Source of the DNA: Halobacterium zhouii
GTDB taxonomy: Archaea; Halobacteriota; Halobacteria; Halobacteriales; Halobacteriaceae
NCBI RefSeq assembly: GCF_021249405.1
Contig: NZ_CP089593.1
Span: 1,612,001-1,676,000, forward strand
Direction of reading: 5' to 3'
Length of the DNA: 64,000 bases
The notes beneath the pieces were generated by a model. That model saw only the letters and a program-made list of their open reading frames with translations. It was not told the DNA's origin and did no database searches. Made by a program: the position numbers and the translations under genes. Positions 55,955 through 63,979 of the stretch are shown here, in pieces (positions within the stretch are counted from its first letter, which is position 1; every line of letters begins with the position of its first letter).

Positions 55955-56336
55955 ACACCCAGAAAGCCCCCGAGTCGTCGACTCCCGCGACTCGCTGCGC
56001 GCGCTTCCGCTGGTCGCGTGCTTGCGTCGTCCTCAGAAACGCGAAGCGTTTCTGATGTGCGAACGAGACGCCGGCGGCGTCTCGTTAACGCCGGGGTTCG
56101 CCGACGACTCGGCCCCTTTCAGTCCCACCTCCTGCCGGCTGGTCAACTGCCAGGGTGGGACTGAAAGGGGCGGCGCACTCGCGCATGTTTGTTCGCTCGC
56201 GACGTAAGCCGCGAGGGACGCTTCGCGTCCCTCGGCCCGTGCGAACGGCGGCTTCGCCGCCGTGAGCAGACACCGCAGCCGAAGGTGAGGAGCGCAACGA
56301 GCGAGCGAACGCGAGTGCGCCGGGGCTTTCTGGGTG
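55955..56336. repeat. structured intergenic element, copy C (largest)
   Basis: It fills most of a 590-bp gap. Terminal repeat ACACCCAGAAAGCCCC at 55955-55970 matches GGGGCTTTCTGGGTG at 56322-56336. Left arm: 55971-55980 pairs with 56102-56111 (10 bp) and encloses two perfect hairpins with 3-nt loops, CAGAAACGC/GCGTTTCTG at 56034-56054 and AACGAGACGCC/GGCGTCTCGTT at 56062-56086. Core: a perfect 17-bp stem 56113-56129 with 56153-56169. Right arm: 56170-56182 pairs with 56310-56322 (13 bp) and GTTCGCTCGC/GCGAGCGAAC at 56190-56199/56301-56310. The rest of the gap (to 56471) holds the cofD promoter; no gene was found. Confidence 0.92.
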
Positions 56337-56471
56337 GTTACGAATGAGGCCTGACCTCTGTTGATCGGGGACTTTGGGCGTTTTTAGACGCAGATAAACT
56401 GAATGCGCTCTACCAAACAGTGTCTTGACGGTGACGCAAGGATTTACTCGCGGGCCGCCCCACGTTCGCGT

Positions 56472-57530
56472 ATGACGACGTTTCTCGCCGGGGGGACGGG
56501 CACGCCGAAACTCCTCGCCGGCGGCGACGACGTGTTCGACCCAGCCGACAGCGTGGTCGTCGGGAACACCGGCGACGACATGGAACTCGGCGGCTTGCTC
56601 GTCTGTCCGGACATCGACACCGTGCTGTTCGAGGGCGGCGGCGTGCTCGACCGCGAGACGTGGTGGGGCATCGAGGGCGACGCCTCCGTGACCCACGACT
56701 ACCTCGCGGAACTCGCCACCGACGCAGGCGTCGACCCTGGACCCAGATACCTCTCCGACGACCAGCAGACCGCGGGCCGCGACATCGCGCGCTGGCGGCG
56801 CTTCTCGGGCGCGTCCACGTTCATGTTCCTCGGCGACCGCGACCGCGCGGTCCACACACTCCGCACGGGACTGCTCGACGAGGGCCACTCGCTCACCGAG
56901 GTGACGCGCCGCCTCGCGGACGCGTTCGACCTCGAGGTCGACCTCGTGCCGATGAGCGACGACCCCGTGGCGACGATGATCCACACGCCCGAGGGCGCGA
57001 TCCACTTCCAGGAGTTCTGGGTCGCGAAGGGTGGCGACCCCGAGGTGCTGGACGTGGAGTTCCGCGGCGCGGAAGGAAGTGAGAGCGAGGCGGGCGCCGC
57101 CCACACTGCAACCGCCGCGGACGCAGCGGTCGAAGCCATCCGAAACGGTCCGGTCGTCGTCGGGCCGTCGAACCCCGTCACGAGCATCGGCCCGATGCTC
57201 GCGCTCGACGGCATCAGGGACGTGCTCGCGGACGCCACTGTGGTCGCCGTCTCGCCGTTCGTCGAGGAACAGGCGTTCTCCGGGCCGGCGCCGAAGTTGA
57301 TGGAGGGAGTCGGCTACGACCCCTCGACTACGGGCGTCGCGGACGCCTACCCGTTCGTCGACGCGTTCGTGCTGGACGACGCCGACGGCACCGACCTCGA
57401 CCGCCCGGTCGTGCGCACGGACACCCGGATGGACGACGACGCGGACGCCGCGCGAGTCGCTCGCGCGTGCCGGGACGCACTGAACGTGGCGGATTCCGAC
57501 GCTACCGAGTGCGACGGGGAGGTGGCGTGA
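56472..57530 (+). CDS. cofD: 2-phospho-L-lactate transferase (coenzyme F420 biosynthesis)
   Basis: A 352-residue CofD. The N-terminal [11 protein letters not shown] loop binds phosphate; [13 protein letters not shown], the DRDRAVHTL region and [11 protein letters not shown] are family marks. It transfers a phospholactate unit to the deazaflavin Fo to make F420-0. It starts an overlapping set: its stop shares one base with the next ATG (TGATG). An F420-associated zincin is at 34374, so the cofactor is likely made here. ATG 56472 is preferred; a longer frame from 56403 adds 23 unlike residues. Confidence 0.95.
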   Translation: MTTFLAGGTGTPKLLAGGDDVFDPADSVVVGNTGDDMELGGLLVCPDIDTVLFEGGGVLDRETWWGIEGDASVTHDYLAELATDAGVDPGPRYLSDDQQTAGRDIARWRRFSGASTFMFLGDRDRAVHTLRTGLLDEGHSLTEVTRRLADAFDLEVDLVPMSDDPVATMIHTPEGAIHFQEFWVAKGGDPEVLDVEFRGAEGSESEAGAAHTATAADAAVEAIRNGPVVVGPSNPVTSIGPMLALDGIRDVLADATVVAVSPFVEEQAFSGPAPKLMEGVGYDPSTTGVADAYPFVDAFVLDDADGTDLDRPVVRTDTRMDDDADAARVARACRDALNVADSDATECDGEVA

Positions 57531-58261
57531 TGTTCGCGCCGCGCGTCGCGCTCGCGAGCCTCAGCGGGGAGTCCGACGCCGACTGGGCGAAGGCCTGCGA
57601 ACACCCCGCCGGGGCGGCGTTCCTCGGCGGCGTCGCGCTCGACGAACCGACGCGCGAGGCCGCGCGAGCGATGGTCGACCGGGACCGCGACGAGTTCCTG
57701 CCCGAGGACCCAGTCGAGTTCGTCGACGACCAGTTGTCGGCACTCGACGACGCGTTCCTCCGCGCGGGCGTGAACGTCCGGACCGTCGACCTCGACCCGC
57801 TCCGCGAGGTTACGGAGGTCTGTGCGAGCCACGACGCGGTACTCGAGGTGAACGCGCACTGCCGGCAGGACGAGATGTGCGCTGCGGGCGCCGGTGAGTC
57901 CCTCCTTCGAGACACGGCGCGACTCTGCGAACAGGTCGAAACCGCCAGCGACGCGGGCGCGGCCATCTCCGTGAAGGTGCGCGCTGAACTCCCGGACGTC
58001 CACCTGCCGACGCTCGCGCAGGCCGTCGAGCGCGCGGGCGCCGACGCCATCCACGTCGACGCGATGGACTCTCGGCGCGTCGTCCGCGACGTGAGCGACG
58101 CCACGGACCTGTTCGTCGTGGCGAACAACGGCGTCCGCACCCGGGAGGACGTCTTCGAGTACCTCTCCTACGGCGCGGACGCCGTGAGCGTCGGCCGGCC
58201 GAGTCGTGACCCCGAGAAGGTGCGAGCGGTGTACGCCGCCGTGAAGGAGTGGTTCCTGTGA
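57530..58261 (+). CDS. NifR3/dihydrouridine synthase-related TIM-barrel protein
   Basis: A 243-residue protein. The ALASLSGESDADWAKA start and the later AISVKVRAELPDV, DAIHVDAMDSR and VVANNGVRTREDV strands are those of the archaeal TIM-barrel family near tRNA-dihydrouridine synthase (TIGR00736, nifR3-related, from memory). A phosphate/flavin-binding SVGRP near residue 220 is kept. The tRNA-binding C-terminal domain of true Dus enzymes seems absent. It is second in the cofD operon. It could be a flavin-dependent oxidoreductase in a cofactor pathway. Confidence 0.8.
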   Translation: MFAPRVALASLSGESDADWAKACEHPAGAAFLGGVALDEPTREAARAMVDRDRDEFLPEDPVEFVDDQLSALDDAFLRAGVNVRTVDLDPLREVTEVCASHDAVLEVNAHCRQDEMCAAGAGESLLRDTARLCEQVETASDAGAAISVKVRAELPDVHLPTLAQAVERAGADAIHVDAMDSRRVVRDVSDATDLFVVANNGVRTREDVFEYLSYGADAVSVGRPSRDPEKVRAVYAAVKEWFL

Positions 58262-58277
58262 GGGGACCCCTCGCGGA

Positions 58278-59174
58278 GTGGACGCAGTGACGCCCGCCGA
58301 CCGCGCGCAACTCGCGCTCCTCCTGGAGGTCGCGGGCACGCCCAAACCCGGGAACGTCGACCGCGAGCGAGACCTCGCGGGCCTCCGCTTCGAGCAGTTC
58401 CTCGCGGGCGCGGTCGGCGCGCGCGAGGGCCTCGAACTCGCGGAGTCTGGTCCCGTCGGGGAGGCGTTCGAGGCGGCCGTCTCCGGGATGGCCGACGCGT
58501 CGGGCACGAACACGCAGTTCGGCTGCCTGCTCCTACTGACGCCGCTCGTCCGGGCGGCCGCGAGGGCGAGGGCGAGCGCGGGCGACCTCACGCCCGACGA
58601 CGTCTCGGCGGTCGTCGAGAACACGACCGTCTCCGACGCCGCGTCGTTCTACTGCGCGTTCGAGCACGCGGACGTCGCGGTGCAGGAACCACCGGCGGAC
58701 GCCGAGGCGCTGGACGTGCGCCGGGGCGCGGACGCGATTCCCGACCTTCGCGAGCAGGGCGTCTCGCTGTACGACGTGATGGAGCTCAGCGCCGAGCGCG
58801 ACGCGAACGCCCACGAGTGGACGACCGGCTTCCCCCGAGTCTTTCGCGCCGCCGAGCGCATCGAGGCCGCGGACGGCCCGCTCGCGGACCGCGCCGCGTC
58901 CGCATTCCTCGGCCTGCTCACGGAGGCGCCGGACACGCTCGTCGTCACGCAGCACGGCGAATCGGTGGCGCGGGACGTGATGGCTCGCGCGTACGACCTC
59001 CGGAACGCGCCCCGTGAGGAGGTCAGTGCGTTCGCCGACGACCTCGCGGAACGCGGCGTGAACCCGGGGACGACGGCGGACCTCACAGCCGCCGCGCTGT
59101 ACGTCGCGCTCGAACGCGGAATCGCTGTCGAGGGCGGCATCTCCACCGACAGCGGGGTGACCGTGGATGAGTGA
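58278..59174 (+). CDS. triphosphoribosyl-dephospho-CoA synthase-like protein (CitG family)
   Basis: A 298-residue helical protein with the CitG features LLEVAGTPKPGNVDRERD (nucleotide loop with Pro-Gly-Asn), ASGTNTQFGCLLLLTP and VLTQHGESVARDVM-like VVTQHGES. Classical CitG/MdcB makes the prosthetic group of citrate or malonate lyase. No lyase genes are seen here, so another pyrophosphate-transfer reaction is more likely. GTG 58278 is taken as start; GTG 58287 is an alternative. It is 16 bp from the TIM-barrel gene and overlaps DUF447 by 8 bp. Confidence 0.85.
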   Translation: MDAVTPADRAQLALLLEVAGTPKPGNVDRERDLAGLRFEQFLAGAVGAREGLELAESGPVGEAFEAAVSGMADASGTNTQFGCLLLLTPLVRAAARARASAGDLTPDDVSAVVENTTVSDAASFYCAFEHADVAVQEPPADAEALDVRRGADAIPDLREQGVSLYDVMELSAERDANAHEWTTGFPRVFRAAERIEAADGPLADRAASAFLGLLTEAPDTLVVTQHGESVARDVMARAYDLRNAPREEVSAFADDLAERGVNPGTTADLTAAALYVALERGIAVEGGISTDSGVTVDE

Positions 59175-59829
59175 CTGGCCCGTCGAGTTGCGCGGCGTCA
59201 CGGAGACGGTGGTGACGACGCGCGGGCCGAACGACCGGTGGAACCTGGCGGCGTTAGGTGTTCAGGCGCCCGCTGGCGCCGAACGAGCGAGCGGTGAGCA
59301 CAGCGAGCCGCGAGCCGCACCCGTAGAACACAACTCCGCGACGGCGACGACGTGGGGGAACACGCGCACGCGCCGAAACTTCCACCGCGAGGGCGAGGGA
59401 TACGTCCAGTTCGTCTCAGACCCCGTGGTGTTCGCGGACGCCGCGCTCTCGATTCGAGAGGCGGACGAACCGGTACTCGACGCGGCAGACGCGTGGGCGC
59501 GCGTCGACGTCGAGCAGACGGGTGCGGACACGGTCGGCGGGTCAGACGCGGTCGACGATGAGGACGACGGCAGTACGCGGCGCGAGCACTGGGCACTCGA
59601 ACCGGTCGAGGCAGGCGTCGAACGCGAGCGACCATTCACCATCAACCGCGGGTTCGCGGCAGTCGTCGAGGCGACCGTGGCGGCGTCGCGGCTGGACGTC
59701 CCGGGGTACGACACCGAGACCCTGCGTGAGCGACTACGGTACTTCGGGGACGTGGCACAGACGTGTGGCGGCGAGCGAGAGCGCGAGGCCATCGAGCAAG
59801 TGCGAGAGCACGCGGACGGCGAATGGTAA
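59167..59829 (+). CDS. DUF447-family flavin-binding-like protein
   Basis: A 220-residue DUF447 protein. The N-terminal flavin-reductase-like split barrel contains VTETVVTTRGPNDRWNLAALGV, NTRTRRNFHREGEGYVQFVSDP and the INRGFAAVVEATVAASRL helix. It belongs to a family linked in methanogens and methylotrophs with C1-cofactor genes. The overlap with the CitG-like gene (8 bp) makes coupled translation certain in practice. The insertion at residues 37-60 (GAERASGEHSEPRA) looks haloarchaea-specific. The enzyme reaction is unknown. Confidence 0.85.
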   Translation: MSDWPVELRGVTETVVTTRGPNDRWNLAALGVQAPAGAERASGEHSEPRAAPVEHNSATATTWGNTRTRRNFHREGEGYVQFVSDPVVFADAALSIREADEPVLDAADAWARVDVEQTGADTVGGSDAVDDEDDGSTRREHWALEPVEAGVERERPFTINRGFAAVVEATVAASRLDVPGYDTETLRERLRYFGDVAQTCGGEREREAIEQVREHADGEW

Positions 59830-59869
59830 CTGGCGAACAGTTACGTAGGCTGGTTATCAAGAGCAGGTC

Positions 59870-60082
59870 GTGATTGGGCCTGAACTGGAAGATGACGAGG
59901 GCACCCATACAGTGTTGAGATTCATCTTCTACTCGTCACTCGTTCTCCTTGGCGCTAGCAACGTAGCGTTAGGTCTGTGGACGGGGAACGCTGTCCAGTG
60001 GTCCGGTGGGGCCGTGGTGATGGCACTCGGATTGTTCTTCCTCGGGCCGATGTTCGTCCACGACCCACACGCGGTAGACTAG
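59870..60082 (+). CDS. 70-residue membrane protein
   Basis: A 70-residue protein with two helices (VLRFIFYSSLVLLGASNVALGLW and GGAVVMALGLFFLGPMFV). GTG at 59870 is the start, with a TATA-like GGTTATCAA about 18-25 nt upstream. It lies between the DUF447 gene and deoxyhypusine synthase, in the same direction. Nothing identifies its role. It may be a real small haloarchaeal gene; the low length lowers confidence. Confidence 0.55.
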   Translation: MIGPELEDDEGTHTVLRFIFYSSLVLLGASNVALGLWTGNAVQWSGGAVVMALGLFFLGPMFVHDPHAVD

Positions 60083-60150
60083 CACGACTTGCTAACGTCG
60101 TCTCGCGCGATGTCGGGACGTTCAAACCCGCTCGCTCACTACTGGCGGAC

Positions 60151-61128
60151 ATGAGCGACGACGACACGCACGAGAACGTCGTGCCGGGTTCCGATGAGGA
60201 ACTCGACACGGCGGACGTGCGCGGCTACGACTTCCGTGGCGACTTCGACTTCTTCGAGATGCTGGATTCCTACGCGACGACGGGGTTCCAGGCCACGCAT
60301 CTCGCGGAAGCCGTCGACATCACCAAACAGATGCGCGAGGACGACGCCAAGATTTACCTCACACTCACGTCGAACATCGTCTCCTCGGGCCTGCGCGAAG
60401 TCGTCGCGTACCTCCTGCGCGAGGACCTCGTGGACGTCGTCATCACCACCTCCGGGTCCATCACGGAGGACGTCATCAAGACCGCGAAGCCGTTCAAGAT
60501 GGGGGAATGGGACGCCGACGAGGCCGAACTCCGTGAGCGGGGCATCAACCGACTCGGTAACATCTTCGTGCCGTCGGACCGCTACGTCTGGCTGGAGGAG
60601 TACCTCAACGACTTCTTCGAGGACTTTTTCGCCGAGGAGAAAGTCCGCACGCCGACGGACTTCGCGCACGAACTCGGCGAGACCCTCGACGACGAGGACT
60701 CCATCCTGAAGAACGCCGCGGACAACGACATCCCCGTGTTCTGCCCCGCGCTCACGGACGCCGAGGTCGGGAACTTCCTCTACTACTACCGCCAGGGCTA
60801 CGACTCCGAGGTCGGCATCGAGATCTTAGACGACTACGACTCCCTCATCGAGGAGGGCCTGCTCGCCGACACCACCGGCCTCATCTCGGTCGGCGCCGGC
60901 GTCCCCAAGCACCACGCCATCATGACGAACCTGTTCCGGGGCGGCGCCGACTACGCCGTCTACATCTCCACGGGCATGGAGGGCGACGGCTCGCTGTCGG
61001 GCGCCCCGCCCGAGGAAGCCGTCTCCTGGGGGAAGATCAAGGACGACGAGGAGACGAACCACACCCAGATCGAGGCCGAAGCTACGCTCGTCCTCCCGCT
61101 ACTCGTCGCGGGTGCGTTTGCGGAGTAG
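60151..61128 (+). CDS. deoxyhypusine synthase
   Basis: A 325-residue DHS. It contains SGLREVVAYLL, VVITTSGSITEDVI (spermidine/NAD region), ISVGAGVPKHHAIMTN, YISTGMEGDGSLSG and the active-site VSWGKIK with Lys295, which forms the covalent enzyme-imine with the aminobutyl group. It modifies aIF5A to deoxyhypusine, needed for translation. The ATG at 60151 gives a good N-terminus; the frame upstream is unrelated and antisense-free. It is followed by the mini-element and rps17e. Confidence 0.96.
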   Translation: MSDDDTHENVVPGSDEELDTADVRGYDFRGDFDFFEMLDSYATTGFQATHLAEAVDITKQMREDDAKIYLTLTSNIVSSGLREVVAYLLREDLVDVVITTSGSITEDVIKTAKPFKMGEWDADEAELRERGINRLGNIFVPSDRYVWLEEYLNDFFEDFFAEEKVRTPTDFAHELGETLDDEDSILKNAADNDIPVFCPALTDAEVGNFLYYYRQGYDSEVGIEILDDYDSLIEEGLLADTTGLISVGAGVPKHHAIMTNLFRGGADYAVYISTGMEGDGSLSGAPPEEAVSWGKIKDDEETNHTQIEAEATLVLPLLVAGAFAE

Positions 61129-61163
61129 TCAGCTTGGTGGATTGCTTACCAGCGTAGTTCTGT

Positions 61164-61215
61164 GAACACCCAGAAAGCAGTTGAGCGCAAGTCAGTCGGG
61201 GCTTTCTGGGTGTTC
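61164..61215. repeat. mini-element D: terminal repeats only
   Basis: GAACACCCAGAAAGC at 61164-61178 and its exact complement at 61201-61215 form a 15-bp stem with a 22-bp spacer (AGTTGAGCGCAAGTCAGTCG...). The outer sequences TTCTGTG and its near-complement CGTAGAA extend it. The three inner hairpins of copies A-C are absent. The next GGG of the spacer plus right repeat reads GGGGCTTTC as in full copies. It lies 36 bp after the deoxyhypusine synthase stop and may double as a transcription terminator. Confidence 0.85.
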
Positions 61216-61287
61216 GTAGAAGTGATTCTGTTCACTCCAACCGGAATCAACACTCAACACCCGAGCCGTCACTCCGTCCGAAACGAA

Positions 61288-61296
61288 TGTTTTTAA
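61288..61296 (+). promoter_or_regulatory. TATA-like box of rps17e
   Basis: ATGTTTTTAA lies 25-33 nt before the ATG of rps17e, the usual spacing for a leaderless haloarchaeal gene. The 100 bp before this box include only the mini-element D. Confidence 0.55.
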
Positions 61297-61320
61297 CGCG
61301 CGGCGGGAGAAACGGTCGGT

Positions 61321-61500
61321 ATGGCCATCAAGCCCGACTACGTCAAGAAGACCGGGAACATCCTCATGGAGCGATACCCGGACGCGTTCAGCCGCGAGGA
61401 CTTCGACCACAACAAGGACGCCGTCACCGAGCTCACGAACATCGACTCGAAGGAAGTCCGCAACCGCATCGCGGGCTACATCACGCACAAGCGCAACTGA
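61321..61500 (+). CDS. rps17e: 30S ribosomal protein S17e
   Basis: A 59-residue ribosomal protein: [20 protein letters not shown], then [18 protein letters not shown] and [18 protein letters not shown], as in archaeal S17e. It is part of the small subunit. The ATG at 61321 is 25 nt from a TATA-like box. It is followed by asd after 133 bp; the two lie together in several haloarchaea, from memory. Confidence 0.97.
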   Translation: MAIKPDYVKKTGNILMERYPDAFSREDFDHNKDAVTELTNIDSKEVRNRIAGYITHKRN

Positions 61501-61633
61501 TTCTGCCGCGCGAGGCGCTCGTCCTGTCACACGACACTGTCGTTGGGGGGAGCTACCGCGTAGCCTGGCGTCACGAAGTGACGGAATTTTCCCGCACCCG
61601 AAGGCGTTTGTCCGTCCCGGCCCGAGGGCGGAT

Positions 61634-62665
61634 ATGACCACCGTAGGCGTGCTCGGAGCGACGGGCGCCGTGGGGCAGCGATTCGTCCAGTTGCTCGACG
61701 GCCACCCGGAGTTCGAGGTGTCCGTACTGACCGCGAGCCCCCAGAGCGCGGGCGATTCGTACAGCGAAGCGGCGAAGTGGCGACTCGACACGCCGATACC
61801 CGACGGCATCGCGGAGACGACCGTCCGCGAGACCGACCCCGACGAGATTCCCGGGGACACCGACCTGCTGTTCTCCGCGCTTCCCTCCACGGTCGCGGAG
61901 CAGGTCGAACCCGAACTCTGCGAGGCGGGGTTCGTGGTCTCCTCGAACGCGTCGAACGAGCGCGTCGCCGACGACGTGCCCCTCGTGATTCCGGAGGTGA
62001 ACGCCGACCACCTCGGCCTCATCGACGTGCAACAGGACGAGCGCGGGTGGGACGGCGCGCTCGTGAAGAATCCGAACTGTTCGACCATCACGATGGTGCC
62101 GACGCTGGCGGCCATCGACTCGTTCGGCCTCGAACGCGTGCACGTCTCGACGCTCCAGGCAGTCTCCGGCGCGGGCTACTCGGGCGTCACCTCCATGGAG
62201 ATCCTGGACAACGTCGTCCCCCACATCGGCGGCGAGGCGACGAAGATGGAGACCGAATCCCGGAAGCTCCTCGGGGAGTTCACGGGCGCCGGAGTGGAGT
62301 GGCACGACGCCACCGTCTCCGCGTCGTGTAATCGCGTGCCGACCCTCGACGGCCACCTGGAGAACGTGTTCGCAGAGACCGACGCGGACCCGGCACCCGG
62401 CGAGGTCGCCGACGCGTTCCGCGCCGCCGACCCCATCGACCTGCCGAGCGCACCCACTCCCCTCATCGAGGTGTTCGAGGAACCCGACCGCCCGCAGCCA
62501 CGCCTCGACCGCATGGTCGGGGACGGCATGGCGGTCGCCGCCGGCGGCGTCGAGTCGACGGAGACGGGCGTCCAGTACAACTGCCTCGCGCACAACACCG
62601 TCCGCGGTGCGGCGGGCGCGAGCATTCTCAACGGCGAACTGCTCGCCAGCGAGGGCTGGCTGTAG
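61634..62665 (+). CDS. asd: aspartate-semialdehyde dehydrogenase
   Basis: A 343-residue ASADH of the archaeal/fungal type. NADP motif: VGVLGATGAVGQRFV. Catalytic Cys149 lies in VKNPNCSTITM, and the substrate-binding Arg/Glu/His region includes SGAGYSG and CNRVPTLDGHLENV. It reduces aspartyl phosphate to the semialdehyde, the branch point to lysine, threonine and methionine. The start ATG at 61634 follows a TTTTCCCGC region. It is convergent with the hydroxyacid dehydrogenase gene. Confidence 0.95.
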   Translation: MTTVGVLGATGAVGQRFVQLLDGHPEFEVSVLTASPQSAGDSYSEAAKWRLDTPIPDGIAETTVRETDPDEIPGDTDLLFSALPSTVAEQVEPELCEAGFVVSSNASNERVADDVPLVIPEVNADHLGLIDVQQDERGWDGALVKNPNCSTITMVPTLAAIDSFGLERVHVSTLQAVSGAGYSGVTSMEILDNVVPHIGGEATKMETESRKLLGEFTGAGVEWHDATVSASCNRVPTLDGHLENVFAETDADPAPGEVADAFRAADPIDLPSAPTPLIEVFEEPDRPQPRLDRMVGDGMAVAAGGVESTETGVQYNCLAHNTVRGAAGASILNGELLASEGWL

Positions 62666-62675
62666 ATTCTGTCCG

Positions 62676-63623
62676 CTAGTCCACTCGGTTCTCCAGTTCC
62701 TCGCCGGTGTCCAGGCGCTCTACGTTCCCTGCGACGATGTCGGCGAGACGCTCCCAGTGCTCCGGCGTGTGGCCGGCGTTGTGGGGCGTGAGCAACACGT
62801 TCTCGAACGTCCACAGCGGGTGGTCCTCGGGCAGCGGTTCGGGGTCCGTGACGTCGAGGGCCGCGCCGCGAATGCCCTGACGCTGGAGGGACGCGACGAG
62901 TGCGTCAGTGTCCACGACGCCGCCACGAGCGACGTTCACGAGCACGCACTCCGGTGGAAGCGTGTCGAAGGCGGCCTCGTCGACGAGGTTCCGCGTGGTG
63001 TCGGTGAGCGGCGTGGCGAGCACGAGGTAGTCCGTTCGCGCGAACGCGTCGTGGACGGCCTCGTCGTCGAAACCCACGACCTCGTCGGTCGGCCCGCCCT
63101 TCTCGGGCGTGTACCGGATGCCGACGGTGTCCACGTCGAACCCCTGGAGGCGCTCGACGACGGCGTGCCCGATGGCGCCCATGCCGACCACGGTCACCGT
63201 CGACCCCTTCAGTTCGTGAGCCTGATAGTGGCGATACTCGCGGTTCCGCTGGCGTCGCTGGCCCTCGTGGAGGCGGCGCGCGAACGTCAACACGTAGCCC
63301 AGCACCTGCTCGGCGATGCTCGGCGCGTGGATGCCCGCCGCGTTCGTCACCGGGACGCCGCGCTCGCGGAACGTCCCCATCGGCAGGTGGTCGTAGCCGG
63401 CGTACGCGCCCGCGAACAGTTCGAGGTTTTCCGCCCGCGAGAGCAGGTCTTCGTCGATGCTGCCGCCAGTCACGACCCGAGCGTCCGCGGCGAGGGCGCG
63501 CTCCTCGCCGGGCGTCCTGGCGAGTTCGACGTCGCGGTCCGGCAGTCGTTCGCGGAGTTCGTCGGCGTACTCGTCCATCGGCAGCCCGTGCGTTCCGCGG
63601 CGGAGAACGACGACGTCTGTCAT
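62676..63623 (-). CDS. D-2-hydroxyacid dehydrogenase
   Basis: A 315-residue NAD-dependent enzyme. NAD loop: VTVVGMGAIGHAVV. Catalytic Arg in NVARGGVVD, Glu in DVTDPEPLPEDHPLW, and His in TPHNAGHTPEHW, the classic Arg-Glu-His set. It reduces a 2-oxoacid; substrate choice is not evident (glycerate, phosphoglycerate or lactate-type members all share these motifs). The ATG at 63623 starts MTDVVVLRRGTHGL; the longer frame to 63686 is an unlikely extension. Convergent with asd (10 bp gap). Confidence 0.92.
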   Translation of the reverse strand: MTDVVVLRRGTHGLPMDEYADELRERLPDRDVELARTPGEERALAADARVVTGGSIDEDLLSRAENLELFAGAYAGYDHLPMGTFRERGVPVTNAAGIHAPSIAEQVLGYVLTFARRLHEGQRRQRNREYRHYQAHELKGSTVTVVGMGAIGHAVVERLQGFDVDTVGIRYTPEKGGPTDEVVGFDDEAVHDAFARTDYLVLATPLTDTTRNLVDEAAFDTLPPECVLVNVARGGVVDTDALVASLQRQGIRGAALDVTDPEPLPEDHPLWTFENVLLTPHNAGHTPEHWERLADIVAGNVERLDTGEELENRVD

Positions 63624-63751
63624 CGACTCCGACGTGGGCGCGCCGCGCCCTAAGCGTTGCCGGACGGCGAGTGGACTGTCCGGCACCCGACAGTCGCCCG
63701 TCCTCGCCGCTACGGCAAGGGTTTTTGGCGCGTGTAGGCTACGTAGGGTCG

Positions 63752-63979
63752 ATGAGCGAGTCCGAGTCGCTAACGTGTGGGGCGAAACTCGCGCGCGTCG
63801 TCCTCGACAACTGCGGCCCGCTCTCCCCAGAGGAGGTGGCCGAGGAGGGACGCCTCTCGGAGTCGAAGGCCGAGGACGCGCTCGCGGAACTCGCCGACGC
63901 CGGCCTCGCGGAGTGTGTCTGCGGGCTCTGTGAGAGCAAGCAGCAGGTGTACGCGCTCACAGTCGACGAGCAGGCGTAG
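63752..63979 (+). CDS. small cysteine-rich winged-helix protein
   Basis: A 75-residue protein starting MSESESLTCGAKLARVVLDN. It has a winged-helix core (PLSPEEVAEEGRLSESKAEDALAELADAGLAE) and five cysteines: Cys9, Cys21, and a tight Cys55-x-Cys57-x-x-Cys60 cluster (CVCGLC) in the wing. Such a cluster could bind zinc or an Fe-S centre or sense redox state. ATG 63752; a longer frame from 63671 is not needed. It is divergent from the dehydrogenase gene 128 bp away and ends 21 bp before the window end. Confidence 0.75.
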   Translation: MSESESLTCGAKLARVVLDNCGPLSPEEVAEEGRLSESKAEDALAELADAGLAECVCGLCESKQQVYALTVDEQA

